DNA of 5,527 nt from positions 1 to 5,527 of the forward strand of contig JAGLBU010000090.1 in NCBI GenBank assembly GCA_023146575.1. The letters run 5' to 3'. Under the pieces are notes generated by a model. It had not been told where the DNA came from. It saw only the letters and a list, made by a program, of their open reading frames with translations, and made no database searches. Below are positions 1 to 5,527 of this stretch, piece by piece. This DNA is from Methylococcales bacterium (lineage in GTDB: Bacteria; Pseudomonadota; Gammaproteobacteria; Methylococcales; Methylomonadaceae). A program made the position numbers and the translations under genes. Numbering within the stretch: position 1 is the first letter of the stretch; every line of letters starts with the position of its first letter.

Positions 1-486
1 AAAAATATGCCTTGGTATCAGCAAGTATTACTATGGACACTTGCCCGCACCGTTCCGTGGATGACACTAACAGGTGAAAGTTTAGAGATTGTCGCCTCGG
101 ATAACCGTGAGATGTTAATTGCCTTAGGACAAGACCCTTTAGTTATCAAAAAAACCCGAATTGAAGTGATTTATGGGGTGGCAAATTTAATGGATGCCGC
201 CTTAGCCAGTGCCACAACACTAAAGCTTAAAACCTTTTTATTGTACGGTGAAAAAGATGAAATCATTCCCACTAAACCGACCTTTAAATTTATTCGCAAT
301 CTCTTAAGCCAGCATGCCCAAAATAAACGTATCGCCTGTTATAAAAAGGGTTATCACATGTTATTAAGAGATTTAAATGCAAAAGTGGTTTGGAAAGATA
401 TTAGTACATGGGTCACAGCAGCAGAGCCTATTCCTACCTTTGCGGCTGAAAAAAATATGAATTGTTTTAATAATTTAGATCAATAA
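1..486 (+). CDS. Alpha/beta hydrolase, lysophospholipase-like (C-terminal part, 5' end outside window)
   Basis: The frame is open from the first base, and the ATG at position 7 is probably an internal methionine, so the gene begins upstream of the window. Visible residues fit the second half of an alpha/beta hydrolase of the lysophospholipase/monoglyceride-lipase type. The acid of the catalytic triad is probably the Asp coded at 256-258 in LLYGEKDEIIP, which follows a beta strand (LKTFLLYG). The catalytic His is coded at 355-357 in KKGYHMLLRD. The nucleophile Ser (GxSxG) must lie in the missing part. The segment around TLTGESLEIVASDN and VANLMDAAL probably belongs to the cap region. The family hydrolyses ester bonds of lipids or lysophospholipids; the real substrate is unknown. 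The last 20 or so residues (from AAEPIP) run past the usual domain end. The gene is convergent with the fimbrial operon and no functional link is evident. Confidence 0.85.
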   Translation, partial: KNMPWYQQVLLWTLARTVPWMTLTGESLEIVASDNREMLIALGQDPLVIKKTRIEVIYGVANLMDAALASATTLKLKTFLLYGEKDEIIPTKPTFKFIRNLLSQHAQNKRIACYKKGYHMLLRDLNAKVVWKDISTWVTAAEPIPTFAAEKNMNCFNNLDQ

Positions 487-497
487 TGCCATTCTAT

Positions 498-1502
498 TTA
501 AATAGGTGCGCCTATTTTTACCGTTAGCACATCATGGTATTTACCTGCGAGTAAAGGTTTGTCATGAGTACTCACTGTTAAGATTAGTATTAAATCCGTT
601 GTATTTAAACCTGGATTACAAACAGTGGTATTAGAAATAGTTGCTCCATTGGTTATAATTGAAATGGATTTACCACAAAAGGATGCGGTGGCATGATAGT
701 CAATGCGATTTAAAAAACCTTTTATGTCTATAGCAGCCCCCCCTTCTATTATTAATCCACCATTATGAGATTTTAAGCTTAGGTTGGCAGCATAATTACA
801 ACGGCTATTAGGATAAGTTAAGCCTAATGTTGCATTTTTTAAAGATGAGCTAGGAGCATTAATTGCACTACTCAAATCAATATTGCCATTAGCACCTCCG
901 CTATAACTTATATTAATGGCTGTAGTAACAATCGGTGTTCCTAAGATGCTGCACTGTTTTTTAATAAGTGCTTGCGGTTTAATTTGTGTACTATCACGTA
1001 AATATAAATTATTGATTGAAAAATTATTAGGGTTACCATCTAAATGTTCATACGCCTGCACCTGAATACTCGTGTCACTATAATTTCCCGCGCTAACTTT
1101 TTGGCTTCCTAATACAAAAAAATCCCATTTTAATTGTTGTGATTGACTTCCAGTAAAATTAAGACTTTTAACATGCACCCTATTCGTAGGTAATTGCGTC
1201 AAAATATCACTTGTTGTGCCATTATTTGAGATACCATAATTTAATTCGTGCATTCCATTGCTCAATTTAACCGCTAAATGAGGTGCAAATGGAATTAGTG
1301 ATAACACACATTTTTCATTATTGGTATTTTGAATGGTTAAGTTAAAATGTGTATGCTGAATAGAATTATTTTGCGAATCATAAGCTAAAAACGGAGAGGC
1401 TGATCCATTAATAACATTAGAGCTACATTTTGCAAAGATCATCTTTGGACTTAACAGAATAACCAATAATATTAGAAATATTTTTAAATAATTAAACGAC
1501 AT
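498..1502 (-). CDS. Fimbrial tip subunit / putative adhesin, two-domain, last gene of chaperone-usher operon
   Basis: The product is 334 residues and is predicted to be the subunit at the fimbrial tip. Residues 1-24 form a signal peptide (K7, hydrophobic core, cleavage after MIFA). The mature protein starts at KCSS with almost no extension before the first cysteine, as expected for a tip subunit that donates no strand. Domain 1 (about 26-155; Cys26, Cys65) ends in SAGNYSDTSIQVQAYE, a motif like the last strands of spore-coat-U type subunits. A linker (about 156-180) leads to domain 2 (about 181-334; Cys184, 235, 276, 295), which matches the pilin in this window in cysteine order and in CNY, SxNG, FCG and the YxDxxTV ending. 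The ATG at 1502-1500 has a good Shine-Dalgarno (AAGGA). The length is close to CsuE of Acinetobacter, about 340 residues as I recall it. The ligand is unknown. A G7 tract lies in codons 254-256. Confidence 0.75.
   Translation of the reverse strand: MSFNYLKIFLILLVILLSPKMIFAKCSSNVINGSASPFLAYDSQNNSIQHTHFNLTIQNTNNEKCVLSLIPFAPHLAVKLSNGMHELNYGISNNGTTSDILTQLPTNRVHVKSLNFTGSQSQQLKWDFFVLGSQKVSAGNYSDTSIQVQAYEHLDGNPNNFSINNLYLRDSTQIKPQALIKKQCSILGTPIVTTAINISYSGGANGNIDLSSAINAPSSSLKNATLGLTYPNSRCNYAANLSLKSHNGGLIIEGGAAIDIKGFLNRIDYHATASFCGKSISIITNGATISNTTVCNPGLNTTDLILILTVSTHDKPLLAGKYHDVLTVKIGAPI
500..519 (+). terminator. Weak intrinsic terminator after the hydrolase gene
   Basis: A perfect 7-bp inverted repeat, AAATAGG (500-506) and CCTATTT (511-517), encloses a TGCG loop and runs directly into a TTTTT tract (515-519). 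It starts 13 bases after the hydrolase stop codon, so it suits rho-independent termination of the plus-strand gene. The stem has only two G-C pairs, so it may be leaky. It lies inside the last codons of the convergent tip gene. On the minus strand no T-run follows it, so it is a poorer terminator for the fimbrial operon. The left arm is also part of a 12-bp palindrome, CTATTTAAATAG (494-505), which allows an alternative fold. Confidence 0.45.
737..743 (-). repeat. G7 homopolymer in tip subunit gene
   Basis: Seven G on the coding strand encode Gly254, Gly255 and the first base of Ala256 of the tip protein. It is conspicuous in AT-rich sequence. A one-base slip would shift the frame and replace the last 80 or so residues, destroying the C-terminal pilin domain. 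Whether it varies in nature cannot be told from one sequence. Confidence 0.5.
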
Positions 1503-1514
1503 AGTCTTTCCTTA
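1503..1514 (-). promoter_or_regulatory. Tip-gene Shine-Dalgarno overlapping the usher stop codon
   Basis: On the minus strand the usher stop reads straight into the ribosome binding site of the tip gene: TAAGGAAAGACT followed by ATG. AAGGA (1513-1509) stands six bases before the ATG at 1502. Ribosomes finishing the usher are therefore in place to start the tip gene, which suggests translational coupling. Confidence 0.7.
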
Positions 1515-4061
1515 AATAGGTTTTAGTTTACCTGTTTTATACATTCCTTTAGTATCTTTAGGAATATTAATTATATATTGCACGGCAGGATCCGTATTCA
1601 TCTCAATTAACCAGATACCAGGTGCCAAACCTTCAGCGCCAAAGCGTCCTGATTTATTGGTGAAAACATTAGATTGCTGACCTTTTTTATCTTTACCTTC
1701 ATAAGCGACACCCGTGATATAAACAAGCGGCTCATCTTTTTTATTTAACAAAGTTCCATAAGCTGAGACGGAATAATTTGAGCCAACCATTAAGTGGTAG
1801 CCTGCTTTATAAGGCGAAAGCACATCAAAACTACCGCTGCCCAAATCATAGCCTAAAGGCATGTCATCAACATCAACTGTTAATTGCTGTGCTGTATATT
1901 CGCTTAACCCAGAAACCAAAGCAGGCCCAAAAATACTGGATTCAGCAATAACATTATCAGGTGTACCCACCATCAATGTTGAATCTTTTAAACTCTCATG
2001 CAATGAAATAATTGCAAAACCACCACTCCGAATAGGCTGTCCCCATGCAAACTTTCTTCCTGAAAAAGCGAGTGAAGTCCCTATTTGTAAGCGTGTATTA
2101 TGGTTTAGTTTTGTTGAAATTTGTCCCGTTTTAGCATTATCAAGACTGGAGGTATGGGATAAATTAATATTGGCACGATTGGCAAGATAACGAACATTTC
2201 CTGTCAACGTTGTACGCTTATCTTTATTAAAATAATCCACATCAACATTGGTGTTCCAACTCCCCACGCCGTTGTGTTTTGATCGATCTTGAAACGAAAG
2301 CTTCCCCTGTTCTGTTCGGGTATGATATTCACTTCTAATATTAGCGTTTTCCCCTAGTCGATAATTTAAATTAACCGAGGCATACCATTCACCTTTTCTA
2401 TTCGAATCGCTAGAATTACTTGAGTTAGTATTACTATAACCAATCGTAGCTCCTAACCCAAGATCAGGGCTAACCTGCTTATTAACATTTAAATCAACAC
2501 CATAAGTATCGCCCTTGTACTGAGAGTTTTTTTTATTTTCAAAGGTATAATTTGCTGATAAAGTAGCGGCTATTCCCATTCCAAAACCCTGTGAATAACC
2601 CATATTCAACCGTATCCAGTCTTTATTAATTTGAGGGATAGTTGTTTGGTCAATCAATGTAAAATAATCACTAGTGTAATCTGCTGAAAGACGAAAAGAT
2701 GAACGCCAATTATTCACCCCGATTTCACCATCTCGACTCCAGCTCAGATTTGCTGAATAGCCAACACCTACTTTTTCATGCTGACTGAGTTCTGCAGATA
2801 GATTTAAAAAACCAAATTGTGACTGCGACCAGAGACCAAAACCACTTAACACTGCCGTTTTATCAACTTGAAAATACACGTCACCAGACATATTATCTGT
2901 TAAACCTTGCCGATAAAATCCAGAGGCCATTGGTTTCTTAAAATCATAAAGTAATTTATTGTTTTCAAAATTTGATCGAAACCCTACCTCAAGCCCCCAC
3001 TCGCTAATTCCTTTAGCTAATAACTCATTATTTGAAAAAATTGAAAAATTTAATTCTTTGATTTGACCTAAGTCATTGGTAATCTTAAGAGTAATATCGT
3101 TTGCACCCTGGCTTAGTTGTAAATCGGACAAGTTATAATGCCCCGAACGTAGATGAAGGGTGCGAATAATACGACCATTATTTCGAACTTCAACCGTTGA
3201 GGCACGATCTAATTGAAACGAAGAACGCCCTGTTGAGCGAATATTTTTACGTGGCTGTAATTTTTGATCCGATTTTTCAACTGAAAGCCCTAATGCCTTG
3301 GGTAAACTTCGTACACTATTACTAATAGCCCGAAGATCGCCTAATTGAAATCGTAATGAACCTTCAGGATAATCGTAAATTAAACGACTTCCTTGGCGAG
3401 AAAAAAAATACTGTTTAAAGTCAATTCCACTAGAACCTATAGAATTTACATTAGCCTCCGTTTCCAAAACTACATCATACAATCTTACTGCAAATTCTAA
3501 ATCCAAAGAGGGAGACTGTAACTCGGATTTATTATTGGTTATCACATGATTAATCGCCGCTAAAATATTAACATAACCACTAAAAACTTGAGGACTATTT
3601 AAATCTTTACTAATGATTTTTTTCTTCCCTGAAAATGATAAATTACTATCAGGACGTTGCCCCCCTTTAGGAGCAAATAACAACTCCATTTTGTCTGCTA
3701 AAAAACGTATATCAAAGCCAGAATCTTGAAGGGTTTCTAATGATAAATAGCCTTTAATTGCAGCTGTTTTTTGCAGTGAGGCGATAACACTTTCTTTTAA
3801 CTGAGGTTTTAAAGTTTTTATCAATGCTAATTTGAAAAGACTAATTTTATCCTCTATTGAAATATGAGTTTTTATCTCCCCTAATTCTATTCCCATGTCA
3901 TCCCTCAACATAATGGGTAAAATGATAGCCTTCTGAGTGGTATTTAATTGCCCCAGTTTGGGTTGTTTGGCTTCAACAATAAAAGGAAAAATAATCAATA
4001 AAAAAATAAAATTTACAGTGTAAACCTTAAATGATTGACAAAAAAATAACGAAGCGTCCAT
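1512..4061 (-). CDS. Outer-membrane fimbrial usher (FimD/PapC superfamily, archaic/Csu-like)
   Basis: The 849-residue product is predicted to be the outer-membrane pore that recruits chaperone-subunit complexes and secretes the fimbria. It has a signal peptide (1-31, ending IVEA) and a divergent N-terminal periplasmic domain (about 32-200; ILPIMLRDDMGIELGEI). A plug-like beta domain follows (about 285-345; STVEVRNNGRIIRTLHL, then LSQGANDITLKITNDLGQ). Many alternating, Asn/Ser/Tyr-rich strands of the 24-stranded barrel run to about 710. The C-terminal domains (about 715-849) carry LTVDVDDMPLGYDLGSGSFD and FTNKSGRFGAEGLAPG, patterns I associate with archaic ushers. The length is typical of the family. 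An in-frame TTG lies two codons upstream (4067-4065), but GGAGAG (4073-4068) stands six bases before the ATG at 4061 and abuts the TTG, so ATG is chosen. A G6 tract codes for Gly133-Gly134. Confidence 0.93.
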   Translation of the reverse strand: MDASLFFCQSFKVYTVNFIFLLIIFPFIVEAKQPKLGQLNTTQKAIILPIMLRDDMGIELGEIKTHISIEDKISLFKLALIKTLKPQLKESVIASLQKTAAIKGYLSLETLQDSGFDIRFLADKMELLFAPKGGQRPDSNLSFSGKKKIISKDLNSPQVFSGYVNILAAINHVITNNKSELQSPSLDLEFAVRLYDVVLETEANVNSIGSSGIDFKQYFFSRQGSRLIYDYPEGSLRFQLGDLRAISNSVRSLPKALGLSVEKSDQKLQPRKNIRSTGRSSFQLDRASTVEVRNNGRIIRTLHLRSGHYNLSDLQLSQGANDITLKITNDLGQIKELNFSIFSNNELLAKGISEWGLEVGFRSNFENNKLLYDFKKPMASGFYRQGLTDNMSGDVYFQVDKTAVLSGFGLWSQSQFGFLNLSAELSQHEKVGVGYSANLSWSRDGEIGVNNWRSSFRLSADYTSDYFTLIDQTTIPQINKDWIRLNMGYSQGFGMGIAATLSANYTFENKKNSQYKGDTYGVDLNVNKQVSPDLGLGATIGYSNTNSSNSSDSNRKGEWYASVNLNYRLGENANIRSEYHTRTEQGKLSFQDRSKHNGVGSWNTNVDVDYFNKDKRTTLTGNVRYLANRANINLSHTSSLDNAKTGQISTKLNHNTRLQIGTSLAFSGRKFAWGQPIRSGGFAIISLHESLKDSTLMVGTPDNVIAESSIFGPALVSGLSEYTAQQLTVDVDDMPLGYDLGSGSFDVLSPYKAGYHLMVGSNYSVSAYGTLLNKKDEPLVYITGVAYEGKDKKGQQSNVFTNKSGRFGAEGLAPGIWLIEMNTDPAVQYIINIPKDTKGMYKTGKLKPI

Positions 4062-4067
4062 GTACAA

Positions 4068-4073
4068 CTCTCC
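4068..4073 (-). promoter_or_regulatory. Usher Shine-Dalgarno (decides start at 4061)
   Basis: GGAGAG on the minus strand stands six bases before ATG 4061-4059, which is good spacing. It directly abuts the alternative in-frame TTG at 4067, so the ATG two codons in is the more likely start. Confidence 0.6.
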
Positions 4074-4078
4074 ATAGC

Positions 4079-4123
4079 ATTATAGTGAGTTTTTGCCCTA
4101 TCTTTTAGCCGTATAACACTCAC
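4079..4123 (-). promoter_or_regulatory. Possible internal promoter -10 box and inverted repeat upstream of the usher
   Basis: The roughly 100-base chaperone-usher spacer contains a perfect TATAAT on the minus strand (4084-4079), 17 bases before the usher ATG. No good -35 hexamer is seen 16-18 bases upstream (about TAAAAG), so promoter activity is uncertain and any leader would be very short. Just upstream an inverted repeat, GTGAGT (4123-4118) with ACTCAC (4090-4085), could form a stem of six pairs, or eight with one bulged base, around a loop of about 22 bases. It could be an operator, an mRNA processing site or chance. Confidence 0.2.
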
Positions 4124-4162
4124 CGATATAATTAGCTTTCAATAGTTAAATTTGTACAAGAT

Positions 4163-4927
4163 TTACCGCGATTTATAATCAATCGATGTTTTTAGTTCCG
4201 TTAAGGTTTTAGGGATATCAATATTCAATATAAAACGTCGTGTTTTCCCAGGTTGTACCAAACCGACCCCTAAAATACTCATTAAGCTAGAGGGTTCAAC
4301 TTTTTTCGACCAGTCATTATTTGATAAATTAAGTGTTGCATCGGATAATCGCGCATGAATATTACTACTATTTTTAAGCGTTAGTATTGGACGTAGTATT
4401 CCTTTGGCATCCTTACCAATTTCCGACTTAACCAATGTAAGGTCTGATTTTCCTTCTAAGGGTCTCACATTCACTAAAACGCCATAATTAAAGACCACTT
4501 GTACACCTGCTGCTTTTTTCACCTCCTCTTCATTGGGGATAAAGTTATCCACAGGCATTTGATTAACCGACAGCCGATAACTTTCACTACTTTTAAGGTC
4601 AGGCGCACCGACCCATCGAACTTTAAAATTTTGAGTAGTACCCGGTGCAATCATCTTTTGGGGGGGGAAAATAAGAAAATTACCCTCAATTTCTTTTTCA
4701 GATACTTTACCATCATGATCTATCATGATTGAATAAGTTACAATTTCAATAGGCATTGGTTTTTTTGTATCATTTAAGACACGCAAATTTACTGAACTAT
4801 TTTTTCCTGTGGATGTTAATTCAACAACTGTTGGTTGTACATTCAAAGCAAATACGTTTTGTATACCAAATAATAATAGAAAAATAGCTGAGTAAAAATA
4901 ACATAAGTAATAAGCTAGTCCATTCAT
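4163..4927 (-). CDS. Periplasmic fimbrial chaperone (PapD-like)
   Basis: This is a two-domain immunoglobulin-like chaperone that folds fimbrial subunits in the periplasm by donating its G1 strand, then delivers them to the usher. Residues are counted from GTG 4936. The signal peptide ends VFA (about residue 30) and the mature protein starts LNVQPTVVEL. Domain 1 (31-158) holds PapD-family landmarks: FPPQKMIAPG (90-99), FKVRWVG (104-110), SYRLSVNQMPV (119-129), and a long F1-G1 segment ending QVVFNYGVLVNVRP (146-159). Domain 2 (about 159-257) holds LVQPGKTRRF. Two starts are possible: GTG at 4936 (257 residues) or ATG at 4927 (254 residues). ATG is preferred by codon, but neither has a visible Shine-Dalgarno. 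The signal peptide has no Lys or Arg before its hydrophobic core, which is unusual. Conserved Pro91-Pro92 are encoded by a C8 tract. Confidence 0.92.
   Translation of the reverse strand: MNGLAYYLCYFYSAIFLLLFGIQNVFALNVQPTVVELTSTGKNSSVNLRVLNDTKKPMPIEIVTYSIMIDHDGKVSEKEIEGNFLIFPPQKMIAPGTTQNFKVRWVGAPDLKSSESYRLSVNQMPVDNFIPNEEEVKKAAGVQVVFNYGVLVNVRPLEGKSDLTLVKSEIGKDAKGILRPILTLKNSSNIHARLSDATLNLSNNDWSKKVEPSSLMSILGVGLVQPGKTRRFILNIDIPKTLTELKTSIDYKSR
4660..4667 (-). repeat. C8 homopolymer in chaperone gene
   Basis: Eight C on the coding strand span the end of Phe90, Pro91, Pro92 and the start of Gln93 of the chaperone (TTC CCC CCC CAA). The PP pair is conserved in PapD-like chaperones, but encoding it with two CCC codons in AT-rich sequence is notable. 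A one-base slip would truncate the chaperone in its first domain and shut down assembly of the whole fimbria, so this is a candidate phase-variation tract. The length is near the low end for efficient slippage. Confidence 0.5.
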
Positions 4928-4943
4928 AATAATCACGTTTTTT

Positions 4944-4992
4944 AAAAGGAGAAAAGTTCTCCCCCCATTTTTATAATATATAGGAGGGAGAA
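4944..4992 (-). promoter_or_regulatory. Alternative hairpins in pilin-chaperone spacer (terminator/processing element)
   Basis: Three arms lie in order on the minus-strand RNA. Arm 1 is UUCUCCCUCC (4992-4983), arm 2 is GGGGGGAGAA (4966-4957) and arm 3 is UUCUCC (4953-4948). Arms 1 and 2 pair over 10 bp with one G-U pair around a 16-base AU-rich loop. Arms 2 and 3 pair over 6 perfect bp around CUU, extendable by four G-U pairs, and arm 3 is followed by UUUU. The two stems exclude each other because both use arm 2. A pyrimidine-rich, U-rich stretch follows either stem. The likely role is partial termination or 3'-end protection of pilin mRNA, giving more pilin than chaperone and usher. A true switch is inference only. 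Confidence 0.5.
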
Positions 4993-5017
4993 ATTGCCGT
5001 AACTTAAGGCTTTAAAT

Positions 5018-5527
5018 TTAAGGCGTTGGACTTAATTCAACAGTCACAATGTCAGAGTATGTTGATGCAAAAAGAGGTAATGCTCCTGGAGTTGTAACAA
5101 CGTTAAGAATAACATCACCTACTGGTGCTGCTGTACACAACACTGAGTCCTCATCTGTAGTAGCTGTACCATGTGCAATGGTAGGATTCACACCACAAAA
5201 AGTAACGTCAGCCGTATAAGGAACTTCATCTGCTAAATGACCAAGCATCACAGCAGGCATTGGATCGGCGGACTCTAAAGCACTCGTTCCATTAGTAGAT
5301 TTAACTTTAACATAAGGCATATAGTTACAAAAAGATCCTCCATATGTTAATGTTGCAGTAGATGCTGCAGCAGGATCCGTTAACGTAAGATCACTACCAG
5401 ATACTCCCATATTAGTAAGCGATGTATTTGTTGGAGCCGCTGCTACATCACATGTTTCAGTTACATTCGCACCAACAGTATTAGGGTTCGCATTCGCATT
5501 AAGACCCATTGCCAACAAACCCATACC
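5018..5527 (-). CDS. Major pilin-like fimbrial subunit (5' end outside window)
   Basis: The frame is open to the right edge. The ATG at 5524 would leave only a stub of a signal peptide (MGLLAMGLNANA), so the true start lies outside, probably 10-20 codons upstream. Residues are counted from that Met. Cleavage after about Ala12 gives a mature subunit of about 156 residues, a usual pilin size. The N-terminus, NPNTVGANVTETC, has alternating hydrophobics (V17, A19, V21) and could be the donor strand for the next subunit. Four cysteines (25, 66, 110, 130) suggest two disulfides. The ending TYSDIVTVELSPTP is typical of the last strands of subunits that bind chaperone. The protein is Ala/Thr-rich with few lysines (Lys73, Lys75), hence acidic. 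Being first in the visible operon and followed by a stable hairpin suits a major subunit. More pilin genes may lie upstream. The four-Cys fold matches domain 2 of the tip protein. Confidence 0.8.
   Translation of the reverse strand, partial: GMGLLAMGLNANANPNTVGANVTETCDVAAAPTNTSLTNMGVSGSDLTLTDPAAASTATLTYGGSFCNYMPYVKVKSTNGTSALESADPMPAVMLGHLADEVPYTADVTFCGVNPTIAHGTATTDEDSVLCTAAPVGDVILNVVTTPGALPLFASTYSDIVTVELSPTP

Noticed and set aside
1425..1434. Possible lipoprotein lipobox in the tip protein (FAKC)
   Set aside because: A Lys precedes the Cys instead of Gly or Ala, so it is not a lipobox. Cleavage after Ala24 by signal peptidase I fits better.
1861..2190. 109-codon open frame on the plus strand
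   Set aside because: It lies wholly inside the usher C-terminal coding region on the opposite strand. It has no ribosome site and no recognisable domain, while the usher motifs there are clear.
4065..4067. TTG as usher start, giving 851 residues
   Set aside because: GGAGAG abuts the TTG, while it stands six bases before the ATG at 4061. The extra two residues add nothing to the signal peptide.
4499..4732. 77-codon open frame on the plus strand
   Set aside because: It is antisense to the conserved core of the chaperone. The product shows no protein-like pattern or signal, so it is a shadow frame.
4942..4968. Eight-codon leader-peptide-like ORF on the minus strand across the spacer hairpin
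   Set aside because: The ATG arises by chance before the G6 run and has no Shine-Dalgarno. The codons show no regulatory run such as repeats of one amino acid.
4972..4990. Plus-strand TATAAT followed by AGGAGG, resembling a promoter and ribosome site
   Set aside because: The next possible start (TTG at 4994) is followed at once by a stop codon. The purines are explained as the arm of the minus-strand hairpin.
5004..5024. Direct repeat TTAAGGC at 5004-5010 and 5018-5024, 14 bases apart, around the pilin stop
   Set aside because: Seven bases in AT-rich sequence is easily chance, and it is not flanked by anything resembling a mobile element.

Overview
This AT-rich window (roughly 36-40% G+C judged by eye, not counted) looks like chromosome from a Gram-negative bacterium. 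The main evidence is a minus-strand chaperone-usher fimbrial operon, which needs an outer membrane and a periplasm. The lysophospholipase-like hydrolase at the left edge reads like proteins I associate with Gammaproteobacteria, but the genus cannot be fixed from this sequence.

Layout from left to right. Positions 1-486 (+) are the C-terminal part of an alpha/beta hydrolase whose 5' end lies outside the window. It is convergent with the fimbrial operon: only 11 bases separate the two stop codons, and a small terminator-like hairpin sits in the last codons of the opposing gene. From 498 to the right edge all genes are on the minus strand. In transcription order they are a major-pilin-like subunit (5018 to the edge, 5' end missing), a PapD-like periplasmic chaperone (4163-4927), an outer-membrane usher (1512-4061) and a two-domain tip subunit or adhesin (498-1502). 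There is no rRNA, tRNA, CRISPR array, insertion sequence or integrase, and no gene-free stretch longer than about 100 bases.

How the genes would work together. By analogy with known chaperone-usher systems, subunits enter the periplasm through Sec and are folded and capped by the chaperone. They are then handed to the usher, which secretes them tip first. The tip subunit would be assembled first, followed by many copies of the pilin, each filling the next subunit's groove with its N-terminal strand. The gene order pilin-chaperone-usher-tip and the style of the usher C-terminus resemble the archaic (sigma, Csu-like) branch. The pilin and the second half of the tip protein share a four-cysteine pattern that is not the textbook spore-coat-U or FimA sequence, so the subunits look divergent.

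The main points for a second look are a three-armed, mutually exclusive RNA hairpin set between pilin and chaperone, several G/C homopolymer tracts (including a C8 in the chaperone gene), the pilin/tip paralogy, and a chaperone start with no visible ribosome binding site.
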